A stretch of DNA of 64,000 nt. Source: Echinometra lucunter. Its lineage: Eukaryota; Echinodermata; Echinoidea; Camarodonta; Echinometridae. Where the stretch lies: NCBI GenBank assembly GCA_029962745.1, contig CM057153.1:39291612-39355611 (forward strand), given 5' to 3'. Every line of letters begins with the position of its first letter. Positions within the stretch are counted from its first letter, which is position 1. Shown here one piece after another: positions 47,638 through 59,963 of this stretch. The notes under the pieces are model-generated. The model worked only from the letters and a program-made list of their open reading frames with translations, searched no databases and had not been told where the DNA came from. The position numbers and the translations under genes were made by a program.

Positions 47638-47753
47638 AACAACATTATTAATATTATCAGCATTATCAGCATCAGTATCATTATAATTATTGTCTTGTAA
47701 TGCAATATTCTGACGGAAGCAATAATTTATCAAATTACAGTTTGTGTTATTTG

Positions 47754-47960
47754 AGGAGGCGCTGTGGCTCAGTGGATAGAGCAGTGGTCTCGTAACTGGG
47801 AGTACCCGGGTTCGAAACCAAGTGGATGCGCTAATGCCCTTTGGTAAGGTATTAATCCTCATTACCAAGTCCTTCGGAGGGGACTTAAAGCCGTCGGTCC
47901 CCTGGTTGCTTACTGACAAACACTCACATGCTTTCTTAGCGGTCAGGTAAATTAACCAAC
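47754..47960 (+). mobile_element. tRNA-derived SINE
   Basis: The head has a polymerase III A box (TGGCTCAGTGG at about 47764) and B box (GGTTCGAAACC at about 47809) with tRNA-like spacing of about 34 bases. It is followed by a non-tRNA body containing TAAGGTATTAATCCTCATTA and GAGGGGACTTAAAGCCGTCG. It is not a tRNA gene: the acceptor stem does not pair and there is a tail of more than 100 bp. Confidence 0.8.
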
Positions 47961-48558
47961 CATTTAACCATATTGAGTAATAATTTCAATTTACATGTAG
48001 CTAACCCTTATTCATGGCACAAATTTTAAAGTATATATAGTTTTATTATGTATTACCTAGTATTGCTACGATTATTATATTTTCATCATCATCATCTCAT
48101 CATCGTCGGCATCAGAATCATCATCATTATTAGTTATTACACGTATTTTGCATTTGTATGTGTGTGTGTGTGTTTTTTTTTTGTGATTCATAAAATAGCC
48201 CCAGCATATGCAGTCTAGTAGAGTAATGGTGCATAACTTTTTAATAATATCATTATCATCAAATAATATGGACCATTTGGTCTCATTCGTAAATGAACTT
48301 TATTGGTGTTTGTTTGAAGAATTAACAATAAGTAAGAGTATGCTTTCCTGGTGATTTACACTAACCAGTTACCAGTGAAAGGGTCCGTTAAATAGCCCTG
48401 AAACTATAGGAGAACGCAATAAGTTTTAATTGTATCGTCATTTATCGTGCAGTACCACGTGTCAACTGCTTCAAATCTGGACTTGAGAAGTGGTGGAAAG
48501 ATGACCCAGATAAATATGATGACAACCCCAACCAAAGGAAACCAGGAACAACAGTATA

Positions 48559-48736
48559 ATGGGGTGTTGCAAGAAAGTTGCAATCAATTGCAAATAATTG
48601 CTATTTTTGAAAGAACCATTCTGATTGGCTCAGGGTCTGCCCTTTTAAGAATACATGCATGCAACAATGATTTTGATTGGCCAGTGACAATCAGTTGCAA
48701 CTTGCAATCGATTGCAACTTTCTTGCAACACCCCAT
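48559..48736. mobile_element. Short foldback MITE
   Basis: ATGGGGTGTTGCAAGAAAGT followed by TGCAATC is inverted at GATTGCAACTTTC then TTGCAACACCCCAT. The 178-bp unit has no open frame. Confidence 0.82.
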
Positions 48737-49156
48737 AAGACTGAATAATACTGTATCAAAGGAGCTGTAAATTAGTGAGTATCTGCGCCGGAAAAACTGA
48801 TTTTATTCTTTTGAGACTATCATTATTGAGAATATCATTATTCACTATAATATGATTTGAGATAAGAGGACTTAAAGAAGATTTATCAAACTCTATCGAC
48901 CCCCAATCGGGGGTATGAGAGTCTAAAAAAGAATATAATTATTTACAGTATGATGTATGAATATAAAAAAAATAATGAATACACTGACAAAGTGAAAGTA
49001 AAGATACACTCTCAGAAACGATTTACCAGTTGGTTTAAAATTTGCAGCTGGTTAACAGGTGAGCGCACCAATTGTTGGTAAGCCCACCTGGCATCCAACC
49101 GGACAAAATCCTTAACCAACCGCTTATTGTTTTTTTTTTTTGGGGGGGGGGGGGTT

Positions 49157-50215
49157 TATAGGTTTTCCCGTCCAATTTCGCACTTAGTGCATGCAAAAGT
49201 ATATATAGGTAATTCAATTTAGCACATAGTGCATGAGAAATTATAAATAGGTCATTCAATTAGGGCAGCCAAAATCAACAATCGGCATTCAAATTCGCTA
49301 TAGTGCAGCCAAAATGGCCAATTGGCATTCATAATCGCTTTAGCATGTTTAGGGCAACCAAATTCGCCAATCGGCATACGAATTCGTACATAGTGCAACC
49401 AAGTTCGCCCGTGAAACCCCCTCGAACTAAGTCAGAGCATTCAATTGCGCCATAGGGCTTCCAATTATACAATTTGTGCATCCAATTTAGCACATGTAAC
49501 TTTTTTTTTTTAATAGCTTTCTCATATTTATATCTTCTTCCACTTTATGAGCTTACTTTGTCTATATTAAGTCGCCGAATAAAATCATATTTATTGGATG
49601 GCCCTAAGGCATATGAATTAACAGAGGGAAAATTTCCTTACATTTCTCTCTGTTAATTCATATGCCCTTTTTTTAATCTTTGTCAATTTTCTTTCATAAT
49701 GTATATTTTCTTGTGGTCATTTGCACCATCTCTTCAATTATATGAATTGACTAGAGACATAAATCATAGCATGCATACAATATCATGATTTTCTTTCATA
49801 ATGTATATTTTCTTGTGGTCATTTGCACCATCTCTTCAATTATATGCATTGACTAGAGAAATAAATCATAGCATGTATACAATATCATGATTTTCTTTTA
49901 CAATGTATATTTCCTTTGGTCATATAAACACAGTGCTAAATTGAATGCACTAGTTATGAACATGAATACCCTGTGGCGAAATTGAATGCTCTATCGTCAG
50001 TCATGTGTCCTTCCGTGCTAACTTGAATGCACTATGGCGAATCTGAATGATGTTTTTACACTTTTGATCCCTCTGTGGCGAATCTGAATGCCCATTATGA
50101 ATTTCTGGCTGCCCTATGGCGATTTTAAATGAATAGTTTGAATTTTTGGTTGCCCTATAGTGAAAATGAATGATCTATTTATACTCTTGCATGCACTTGG
50201 ACGGGAAAACCTATA
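49157..50215. mobile_element. ~1-kb foldback element made of degenerate short repeats
   Basis: The ends TATAGGTTTTCCCGTCCAA and TTGGACGGGAAAACCTATA form a perfect inverted pair. Each arm is a string of degenerate 30-50 bp units around TTCGCCATAGTGCATTCAAT. The centre has a palindrome at GCATATGAATTAACAGAG/CTCTGTTAATTCATATGC and a tandem repeat of about 100 bp starting TTTTCTTTCATAATGTATAT at about 49688, 49790 and, partly, 49892. Confidence 0.8.
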
Positions 50216-50687
50216 ATATATATTTTTGTTAGCGTTTTGATAGTGTAAGAACCAAATGAAAGCACATGTCGTAAAAATTGTGATAAAATATACAGTACAA
50301 CATCTAAATGATAAAATTGTGTTTAATTTGAACGAAATATTTACAATGTAAGACGCATTGGTTGTTGGAGTCCCAACTTGCATTAAATTATTTCAAGCAG
50401 CTGTCCCTTTCTAACCGTTGCGCAATAGAATCTACAGGTGTGCTGTTGCCTTTGATGTCCGAGGTTTGATGCCGCCACCACCATGGGAAAGCTTTTGTAG
50501 TAGTGATATTTGTCACAAATGCAATATCCTTAATATTTCACTTTTTATTTGAATTAACAGAGAGAAAACTGAACAGATGATAAAATGTGGATACAAAAGC
50601 CTAACCGTGTCCAGAAATTTGCGTATGTCGCATGATAGCAGTTTTGATTTGTAAAAAAAAAAAATAGAAACAATTTTACAATCCTTG

Positions 50688-50999
50688 AGGCCCCCTCAAA
50701 TATTGTCGAATCAAGCCAACGAATGCCTAACGTATTCGAAAATTTGGACATGCGTTCGTGTTCGTTGCCATTCGTTCGTGACACGTTTGACGTACGTCAG
50801 TACGTGGTATTCGTTAACTGTTCGTAGGTGTTCGTAGAGATACGCTGGAGCCGATTTTCTATTTTGGACATGTTCAAAAATTTAGAACCCTACTGTGGCC
50901 AAGAATTTGAGCTTATTTGAACATATATGGACTTTCCCCAAAAAAACAGCTGTTCGCTAGGCATTTGTTAGCTCTATTCGCTAATATGTGACGGGGCCT
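50688..50999. mobile_element. MITE-like element with AGGCCCC ends
   Basis: Left end AGGCCCCCTCAAATATTGTC and right end ATATGTGACGGGGCCT are inverted with a few mismatches. Between them are repeated ATTCGTTCGTG-like and TTCGTAGGTGTTCGTAG words. No open frame. Confidence 0.6.
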
Positions 51000-53542
51000 T
51001 AAAACCCGCAATTTGACACTTTTTTCGATTACTTCCTGGAAACGAAAATAAGGAGTGACTTTGTTTAAGTACAGTTATTCATGATTATGTCAGATTAGTG
51101 TCCACACATGCCCAGTCGAGTAATTTTGATATTTCAGGAAATTTTGCACCATTTCCTTTCGCTTGCCTCCTGTATAGGTCGCACTGTACTATGTACTGCT
51201 CCTATTATCAGACGAGTGCTAGCGAAAAGTAATTATCATTACAAAAGCATATTTCCTTTTGAAAATGGTCCGTGAGTTTGCAGCCAGGCAGAAAACTTTT
51301 GTTTACGTATATCAGATAGAATGAAGACTAATTATTTTCACCAAGAGGAAGAAAAATATTCATGCATGTTCGTTTCAGTGCTTTCCCTATTATCCATGCA
51401 ATCAGCGACGAATTTAGCTACAGGAGAGTCGGGGGGGGGGGGGAAGTCGGGCACACGCCCACCCCCATAGTGAAAAATAAAAAACGAGATAAAATGAAAG
51501 GACAAAAGGAAGACGATATGACAACCCATGTATCCTTCCCCTAAACAGCGGCCTTGTAAATTTACATCTTATGTTAATAAGTGCCAGCACTGCCAGGCCA
51601 TGGTGCCCATAATCATAATCTGTGGGTGCTGTCTGTTCTTTGTATATGGAACCTACGTATGAAAAAGGTGTGGGGACGGGGAGCAAATCATTCATGTTTC
51701 ATTTTTGTTTTCGTTTATTTCATATTTCACATTTTAATGCATGACATAAGTCATAAACGATGAAATATATCTTTTTTTTTATACAAACTCTGATTTATGG
51801 AAGTATATTTTTCAGTTCCCATATACGCGACACCGTTACACTATACCGACTCGTAGCCCCCATCTCCCCGGATGCTATTGATTCAAGCATTCTTGCTTAT
51901 GATATAGCTGGCCCCTGCATTTACCTTGATTTCTTGACTCAACTCCATTATTTTAATATTATCTAAGTATATTGTATTCTTTTTTTAATATTAGTTGTCA
52001 CACTTTATTTGTATCAATTCTGATTTGTATTGTTATTGTATCCAATTTTTGTATTTGATTTCTTAATAAATGCAGTTAACTTCTGCAAAAAAACAACAAC
52101 AAAAAAGGATTCTTTCAATGGTATTGAAAAATACATTCAGTGATATCAAGCCATGGAAGTAATAACGGAGGCAAAATAATATAAAAGATGGAATAAAAAT
52201 TGCATTATTTCTAAACTGAAATTAGACAAATATATTTGAAGTGGAATAGAGAATCTAGTAAAAAGCTCGGCTGGTAACTTACAGATTCCCTTAAGAGTAA
52301 GAGAAGTCTTATGTGTACATTCATTATATTCCTCTGAATATATTACAAACATGAAAAAAAAACGAGAGAGGCGAAACAAGACGACGGACAAAAACATAAT
52401 AAACAAAAATCAAACAAACAAATAAACAAAAAGAAAGAAAAAATAGTATATATCAGGGAGCCATGGGACGAATTATGTTTATGTTATAGACCCCGGGGAT
52501 ATAGAGGATCATTCTGAATTTGTGTTTAAATGTATACAGTACAGTGCTTTTTTAATGCGGTATTTTAAAAACTGGGGGAAGTTCATTCCACAAATCGGAG
52601 TATGATGATACTAGGATACGAGAGCTGGTGAAGTGTTCGAGTACGTAGAAGGTGGGAAGGTGATAACAATGGCTTTGTCTCACTGGTCAGGAATAAACAG
52701 AACAAACAGAAGAAACGAGATCAGGTAGCTCATGTTTTGAGCTGAAACATAAATACTTTTATTCCCAAGTTGTACGAACACTCTCATGAATCTAAAGTTT
52801 GGACAAGTAGGAGAGTGGGGCTGTATGGGTTCAATGACTAATAAAATTTACAAGTGATTCTAGATTGCTAATTATTCTGTAATGGCTTGTTTTCATATAA
52901 AAAAATTAATAGATTAGAAATCTAGAACTGTTCCCCTATATATGCACGGATTCCTTACATGTAGTCTTAGTTAAACTTTAATTGATCATATACAGAAAGC
53001 TTTACCTGAAAGTATCAACTGTTTTACAATAGCCTATCAACAATGTGAAAACTTGATCTTTCTGACCTAAACGGACTCATAGATGAACTCATAATAATTT
53101 TTAGAACTATATTGGTAGACAAGAATAAGGGACAAAGTTCAATAAGAAATATTTCCCCTACTACTGTCAGATGTTCTTTTCATACTGAGATTTATGAGGA
53201 AACCTTGAATACCTTCAGTACAACACTACAGTACTATGAACTCTGCCCGAGGTGGGTCATTGTTTCCACCCCATGTTTGTTCTCCAATAAGGAAGTCAAT
53301 CTAAAAAAATAAAAGTTAGAACCAAGCAAATAAATACAGCACATCATCAGAGACCACATCAAAAGAATTAACATGACCTCTCACTCACATCATTTCTCAG
53401 ATTACAATGTGCAATACACATTCCAGTCTTGATCTATTGTTCTCTACAAAAACCTCTTTTCTTTTTCTTCTCTTCTTCCTCCTTTCCTTCTCCTGCACTT
53501 ATTTTTCCCCTCCTTCCTCCAAATCTAAGTCCTGTACAACCT
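51000..53542. other. Anonymous AT-rich region
   Basis: I see no gene. There is a poly-G tract at about 51430, a stretch at 51960-52090 that ends TTAATAAATGCAGTTAACTT followed by A-rich sequence and could be the 3' tail of an old retroelement, and otherwise unstructured sequence. Confidence 0.5.
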
Positions 53543-53546
53543 TTAA

Positions 53547-53955
53547 CCCATTCGTGACATAGGTCCACATTTTGTGGTTTGACCTAATATCTTTTGATGC
53601 AAAGCCCTAAAAATCATACCAAATACATGAGCAGAAAGAGCAAAAAAATTCTACACAAACTGTGCCCATTTTGGTTGTGTCAATAGTCATTGTTTGATGC
53701 TGAAATTTTTTTAAAGGAAAATAAGCATTAAAATCCTAAAATTAGCAATGTGATAGAAAGTTTAAAGTCACCGTTCTTCCCTGCAAATTAGCAACTTTTT
53801 GACTTCTCATCATAATTTCTGTCAATTTATATTCATTTCAGATACATGACGTTTTAGAAGAAAAATGTAGCAATAAAATAAGAAAGTTGGTGCTGCCAAT
53901 TTGAAGAATAAAAGCTGATTAAATTAGGCTTTAAATAACTCCTGTCACAAATGGA
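53547..53955 (-). mobile_element. TTAA-flanked piggyBac-like MITE, copy 3 (inverted)
   Basis: The element is 409 bp, reverse complement of copies 1 and 2, with TTAA at 53543-53546 and 53956-53959. One terminus has decayed (ACAAATGGATTAA in place of ACGAATGGGTTAA). It lies upstream of the large gene. Confidence 0.88.
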
Positions 53956-54064
53956 TTAAATTGAAAGGGGTGCATAAAAACAAAGAGAGAAGGAACAGGA
54001 GGGAAAAACAGAAATACATGTAACAACTTGCATGTAAGGAATGCAAGCAGGTAAAGGACATGTT

Positions 54065-54330
54065 CACTGTGAACATGACGGACAAAGATAGCGGACAAAT
54101 AAACAACCTCTCATTCTACCCATCACAATGGTTCTGGTAGTCAAAAGAACATCCCTTCACTACTGTTATCTGAAACATGTGGGACAGGTGTCACATGCAT
54201 ATTCACCTGGAACTACTGATTAAATATAATAGCTGTGAAGGGATGTTTTTGACTACCAGAACCATTGTGAAGGGTAGAATGAGGGGTTGTTTATTTTGTC
54301 CGCCTTCTTTGTCCGTCATGTTCATAGTGG
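54065..54330. mobile_element. Foldback hairpin element
   Basis: ACTGTGAACATGACGGACAA at the left is inverted at TTGTCCGTCATGTTCATAGT. CACAATGGTTCTGGTAGTCA is inverted at TGACTACCAGAACCATTGTG. The arms are about 110 bp. No open frame of note. Confidence 0.82.
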
Positions 54331-55160
54331 TTACAATATATGTAGTAGTGCTTTTGGAGGGTTCAAAATGCATCAACAAAGGGGCCATGGAGTGGTTTAA
54401 AGGCAGGAGGGGAAAAATCTGAAGCCCTCCCATATAGCCCCCCCCCCCACTAATTACATTGCCCATGATTCATACATGTACATTAGACATATACACAAAT
54501 CAACAAAACTATATACACAGAAATGAAATTTATTGCAATGTTGAAATGAAATTCACAAAAAATATATATCAATTACAGGCGAAGCTTGTTATAACAAACT
54601 CCTCCGTAGTCTGGACCAAGGTAAACCTCTTTATATCAAAACCTTGTTATCAGGGCTAAAAATGATAAAATACAAAGTAGTGGGACTAGCAAAATTACCT
54701 TGTTATAACGAGTTTGTTATCACAGTGTTATTCAAAACGAGGTTCCACTTGTACAAGTGTTACAATAGAATGTCAAATAAACTTTGCATAAGCCATGCAA
54801 ATAATGGACAATGGAAGAGAAAAGAATTAGTGACCTTTACCTTCATGGACTGTGCATGGACCTACTAGAGATAGACTGTTAATGGAGCCTTCTTCTGAGC
54901 CAGTGATTGTCACCACCTTCTGATTATGTGCAGCTTAATGAAAACATAGGTGTTTGGACAATATTGATTGCATAAGCATGCTCGATTATTGACAAAGGAG
55001 CAGTTCCCCGAAGTTTTTTTTTTTTTTCGGCTGGTGTGCTCTTTCGGAAAATGTCTTTGATTCAGAACACTTGGGAGAGCAAACCTGAGAGAACGTGTTA
55101 ATTTTTGTGATTTTGTGATATGAATTTATTGTTACCGATTCGGACAGGCATATGATCTTA

Positions 55161-55288
55161 CTTAAAGGAGAATGCAACCCAGACATCAGTGTGCTTCCAG
55201 TGAATGAAGAAGAACAAGAAGGGTTAACAGTGAAAGTTTGAGGAAAATCGGACAATCTGTTCAAGATTTATGAACTTTGAAAGTTTAA
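55161..55288 (+). mobile_element. Foldback element, left fragment (split by the LINE)
   Basis: Begins CTTAAAGGAGAATGCAACCC and carries ATCGGACAATCTGTTCAAGA. The right fragment at 62347-62805 ends with the inverse, GGTTGCATTCTCCTTTAAAG. Joined, the host element is about 587 bp with two matching arms. The LINE's target duplication marks the break. Confidence 0.85.
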
Positions 55289-55289
55289 A

Positions 55290-55505
55290 CGCAAAGCATG
55301 TCTATCAAAGCTCAAGGAGCACACATCTTACAAAGGCCAGCGGATCTTTATCTCTGAAGATTTTTCAAAGCGCATCATGCGACAGAGAAAGGACAAGCTG
55401 GTCCAGCTGAAGTCTCTCAAAGAAGAAGGCAAGAAGCCTTTCTTTCTTTACCCCGCGAAACTTGCATACAGAGATCAGAGTGGGAAGTTACATGTTATTG
55501 CTTGA
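55290..55505 (+). pseudogene. LINE ORF1, C-terminal fragment
   Basis: A frame open from the truncation point encodes YKGQRIFISEDFSKRIMRQR, then LKSLKEEGKKPFFLYPAKLA and a stop after HVIA. The pattern (GQRIFxSEDFS, PFFLYPAKL) is that of the C-terminal domain of L1-type ORF1 nucleic-acid-binding proteins. The start is missing through 5' truncation. About 560 nt of T-rich sequence separates it from ORF2. Confidence 0.75.
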
Positions 55506-56074
55506 CTTTAGACACTTATTGAACAGCTGAGTTTTTTTTTTTTTACTGCCATTTCTCTTGTTTTTTTTTATATTCTTACCTCCCTTTTGCCAGTCTGTTT
55601 AGACACGTTAGTATCAGGTTTTTTTTTTTTTTTTTTTTATGTGTATTACATTTCAAAAGGTTATCTCACAAGAGATATTAAAACTTTTTTACATAAAGTA
55701 GTTTCTTCGGTTAGATTTGGTGCCACGATGGCTTGTTCGTTGTTTAATTGCGGTACTTTTGCACATGTAAACAGGGTTGTCTGTTTGATTTGGAATCCTG
55801 TTTTTTTATCTTGTGTGCGTTCTCTTCTGATTTTTTTCATATGAATGCTCTGAAAAGTATTTTTCTTTTTTCCATTTATTTTTTGTTGTAGATATATCTA
55901 TGCTCAATTTGCTTGAAGGCAGCCTTTTGTATGTAGTGAGTGGCAAGAGTACTATAATTTTTTTTCTTTGTATAGGTATTTTTTGTTTATATTTATGGAG
56001 ACATTGGTTTTGTCATACATGTATGAAGCAGAAGGAAAGGGTTTTACATAGTTATACTTTCCATACATAATATA

Positions 56075-57019
56075 ATGATTCTCAAATTATGTTCATTTAA
56101 CTGTCGTGGTTTGCAAGATTTTGTTAAAAGAAGGAAGGTATTTTATTATATGAGAGATTTGAACAGTGACATTATTTTTCTGCAAGAGACACATTCTGCT
56201 AAAGAAGATGAAATTTTTTGGAAATCCCAGTGGGGGGGAGGCAGCTTGGTTTTCAAGTTTTACTTCTAATAGCAGGGGGGTGGCCATTTTAATTAGAAAT
56301 TCAGTTTCATGTAAAATAAATAATGTTGTTACAGACCCTAATGGTAGATATGTAATTCTCAATGTTGTGTTAAATGATTTATCAGTAGTGTTAGTGAATT
56401 TATATGCTCCTAATAATGATGATCCTGATTTTCTTTTAGAAGTCTTTAGTGAAGTGGATAAGTTGAATTGCTCTTCATTAATTGTGGGTGGGGATTTCAA
56501 CACTGTTGGTTTTCAAGTTTCACTGGTCCCTTAGATTATCAAGGTAATAGACAACAACATTCCAATTCAAAATCAAGTGAAATGCTATCAGTCATTATGG
56601 ATGATTACGGTCTGTGTGATATATGGAGAAATTATCACCCCACGTTACGACAATATACAAGACATCAAAAAACCCCAAGAGCATTGTCCAGACTGGATTT
56701 TGTTTTGGTTTCTAACAATTTGTTGAATAATTGCATAAAGTCCAGAATTGTACCAGGTATTCAGTCTGACCACTCTGTTGTTTCTTTGCAGTTTAAGGAT
56801 AATCAGCCTTTGAAAGGTCATGGTTTTGGGAAACTTAATTGTCATTATTTACATCATGATGCAGACTGTATTAATATGATTAAGGATAGTATTACTAAAT
56901 TTAAGCAAATTCATCAAGGATCTGAATGTAATCCTAATACTTTATGGGATTCTCTCAAATGCTTTATTACAGGGGTATTCATAGAATATACTGCCAGAAA
57001 AAAAGAAAGAAAGAAATAA
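56075..57019 (+). pseudogene. LINE ORF2, endonuclease region, frameshifted
   Basis: An APE-type endonuclease is spread over three frames. CSFNCRGL, FLQETH, VNLYAPN, IVGGDFNT, SRLDFVLVS and SDHSVVSL appear in the correct order and correspond to the conserved metal-binding and catalytic positions. Frame changes occur near the poly-G at about 56232, near 56505, and after the AAAGAAAGAAAG tract near 57000. Confidence 0.85.
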
Positions 57020-57065
57020 AGAGAAAAATAGATTACTTGATGAAATTGAGAAAGCCAAATTACAG

Positions 57066-58283
57066 TTGTCTAATAATGCATCTACACTGGATAATTCTTC
57101 TTTTACTTTGATAGATAAGCTGGAAGAAAAGTTGAACAAGATTTATGAATTTGAAACCAAAGGACTAATAATACGCTCAAGAGTTAGATGGTTAGAAGAA
57201 GGAGAAAAAAGTTCGAAGTACTTTTGTAATTTGGAAAACCGATCATGGCAAAAGAAAAATATTAATAGAATTATGGATGGAGATGGAAATTTAGTACTTG
57301 ACCAAAATAAAATTCTGAAAGAAATCCATAACTTTTATGATAATCTATACTCTCTACAGCAGGATAGTGCTGTTGCATTGTCTGATATGGATGCTAATGA
57401 TAATTCAATCTTTGATCATTTGGATATTCCTAAATTATCTGAAGATGAAAAAACGTTTTTATAAAATCCACTTTCTAAACAAGAATTATTGGAAGTCATC
57501 AAATCTATGAAAACAAATAAAACCCCAGGGTATGATAGTTTACCTGTTGAATTTTATTTAGTTTTTTGGCCAGATATTTGTGATATGTTAATTAATTCTT
57601 ATAACTTTTCCTTGCAAAATGGTATGATGTCAATATCTCAAAGAAATGGTATTATTACATTACTCCCAAAGAAAGATAAAGATCCCTTGTTCATTAAGAA
57701 TTATCGTCCCATAACTTTATTGACTGTTGATTATAGAATTCTAGCAAAGTGTTTAGCTAATCGTTTGAAACGTTTTATGAATACTCTCATACATCCTGAC
57801 CAATCAGGATTTTTGAAAGGAAGAAATATTGGAAATAATATACGTCTTATCTTGGACATTATTGAATATTCAGAAAAATATGACACCCCTGGGGCTATAA
57901 TTTTACTTGATATTGAGAAAGCATTTGATAGTGTTAAACATGAGTTCTTATTACAAACTTTGAAACATTTTAATTTTGGTGATAAATTCATTGATTGGAT
58001 AAAGACTATATATTCTGGTAGGCAGAGTTATGTTATGAATAATGGTTTCTTGTCTGATCGGATCTCAATGCAAAAGGGTATTTTTCAAGGTTGCCCCATT
58101 TCTCCCTATCTGTTTTTGCTTGTAATTGAAATAATGGCATTATCTATACGACAAAATGACCATATTAAGGGCTTTTCGGTGAAGAACCAAGAAATGAAGA
58201 TTTCCCTATTAGCTGATGATTCTGTTTGCTTTCTGGATGGCTCAAAGATTTCTTTTGATTACCTTTTTGATACATTGCATATA
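57066..58283 (+). pseudogene. LINE ORF2, reverse transcriptase 5' part, with one in-frame stop
   Basis: Reads VRWLEEGEKSSKYFCNLE, then an in-frame TAA at 57462-57464, then NKTPGYDSLPVEFYL, NYRPITLLTVDYRILAKCLA, HPDQSGFLKGRNIGNNIRLI, ILLDIEKAFDSVKHEFL (first catalytic Asp), KGIFQGCPISPYLF and ISLLADDSVCF (catalytic Asp pair in an LADD box). The frame breaks at codon 58281-58283, exactly at the TA target of the nested element. Confidence 0.9.
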
Positions 58284-59961
58284 AACACAACAAAAAAAGT
58301 AACTTCACCCCTAAGGAAAATGCTGTAACTTTTTAACGAAGAGGTTTTGAGGAAAATGATTTAGCAGAAATGTTCCTACACTTATTGACCAGCTTCTGTG
58401 TAAAAATGAGATTGATACGTCGAGTCATGGATGAGTGAGCATACATTAAAGGCAAAAATGTCACTTTTCAAAAGTCACAAGAGTCATTTATGAGGGTCTG
58501 TGAAACAAGATTTTGGCAAATTCTGTTTCTGATGTCTGTTTAAGTGCTGTTGTTGTTTTATTATTCAATATTTGATCGACTCACACCTATCCTGACACCT
58601 TTCACGCTTTTTCACGGTTGGGTGAGCACAGTTTTAGGGGGGAAATGGCAATGTTCAATCCTCCTAAAATCGCAAAATCCATTAAATTTATTGCAAGAAT
58701 TGACATGAAATATTGTTACTAACAAGTATCATCACGTGTTGTAGGAAGATCAGAGGAACCATTGGTGTCATGGTTGAGTGAGCACACTTTAAAGATGAAG
58801 CAAGATCATTCCATTACCAAAAAATTCAAATGATAATCCAGACATAACAACAAAACGATGGATAATGAAACAACTCCACTTAAACATACACCAGAAACAG
58901 ACTTTGCCCATATCTTGTTTCACAGACCCCCCCCCCCCCCCCCCCCCCCCCCCGCACCTCTCGGCAACGATGTTCCCTTTAATGTATCAGAACCGACCCG
59001 CTGCCCAGGCAAGAATAGTAGGTGCCAGAATGAGTATTCTTCTTTTTGAAGAATGCAGGCTAAAGGGGAATATGTCCATATTTGATATGAATTGATATGC
59101 CTTGTGAATTGTTAAAGGGTAGCAACTTTCGAATCCTTACAAAAGTAATATGGGTATATTTCATTATATTCTTTTTAAATCTCCATATGTAGGCCTACCT
59201 ACTCAAGCGTGACATCATTAAAACTGTTTATTTAACAGTATAACACACGTTCAGCAAGATAACTGATATTCAATTTTCATTCACCTGAAGTAATGTCATG
59301 CGTGTCATGCAGTTGACTTTCCCCATTTCCCGTTGATATCGTGTTCACTCAACCATGCAATTTGATGGCGTTACACATACAGAGCTGAAATTGAATTGTG
59401 CATATGCATTAATGCCATATTCACAGGAATTTTTGCTTTTCTTGCTTCATCTTTAAAGTGTGCTCACTCAACCATGACACCAATGGTTCCTCTGATCTTC
59501 CTACAACACGTGATGATACTTGTTAGTAACAATATTTCATGTCAATTCTTGCAATAAATTTAATGGATTTTGCGATTTTAGGAGGATTGAACATTGCCAT
59601 TTCCCCCCTAAAACTGTGCTCACCCAACCGTGAAAAAGCGTGAAAGGTGTCAGGATAGGTGTGAGTCGATCAAATATTGAATAATAAAACAACAACAGCA
59701 CTTAAACAGACACCAGAAACAGAATTTGCCAAAATCTTGTTTCACAGACCCTCATAAATGACTCTTGTGACTTTTGAAAAGTGACATTTTTGCCTTTAAT
59801 GTATGCTCATTCATCCATGACTCGACGTATCAATCTCATTTTTACACAGAAGCTGGTCAATAAGTGTAGGGACATTTCAGCCAAATCATTTTCCTCAAAA
59901 CCTCTTCGTTAAAAAGTTACAGCATTTTCCTTAGGGGTGAAGTTACTTTTTTTGTTGTGTT
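58284..59961. mobile_element. 1,678-bp foldback transposon with 522-bp inverted repeats, inside the LINE
   Basis: The left arm 58284-58805 (starts AACACAACAAAAAAAGTAAC) and right arm 59440-59961 are near-perfect inverses of equal length. A TA dinucleotide flanks both sides (58282-58283 and 59962-59963). The core of 634 bp holds a poly-C run at about 58927-58953 and a partial extra copy of arm sequence at 58840-58925. No transposase frame. TA duplication suggests mobilisation by a Tc1/mariner-type enzyme. Confidence 0.9.
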
Positions 59962-59963
59962 TA

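Noticed and set aside
47760..47830. Possible functional tRNA gene
   Set aside because: A and B boxes are present, but acceptor-stem pairing is lacking and a SINE body follows.
47515..47919. 134-codon open frame with a polyaspartate run
   Set aside because: It spans a microsatellite and the SINE head; the polyaspartate comes from (ATC)n.
51760..52095. 3' end of a second LINE near 52,090
   Set aside because: Only an AATAAA-like signal and an A-rich end are visible; no coding remnant was found, so it is noted only as a possibility.
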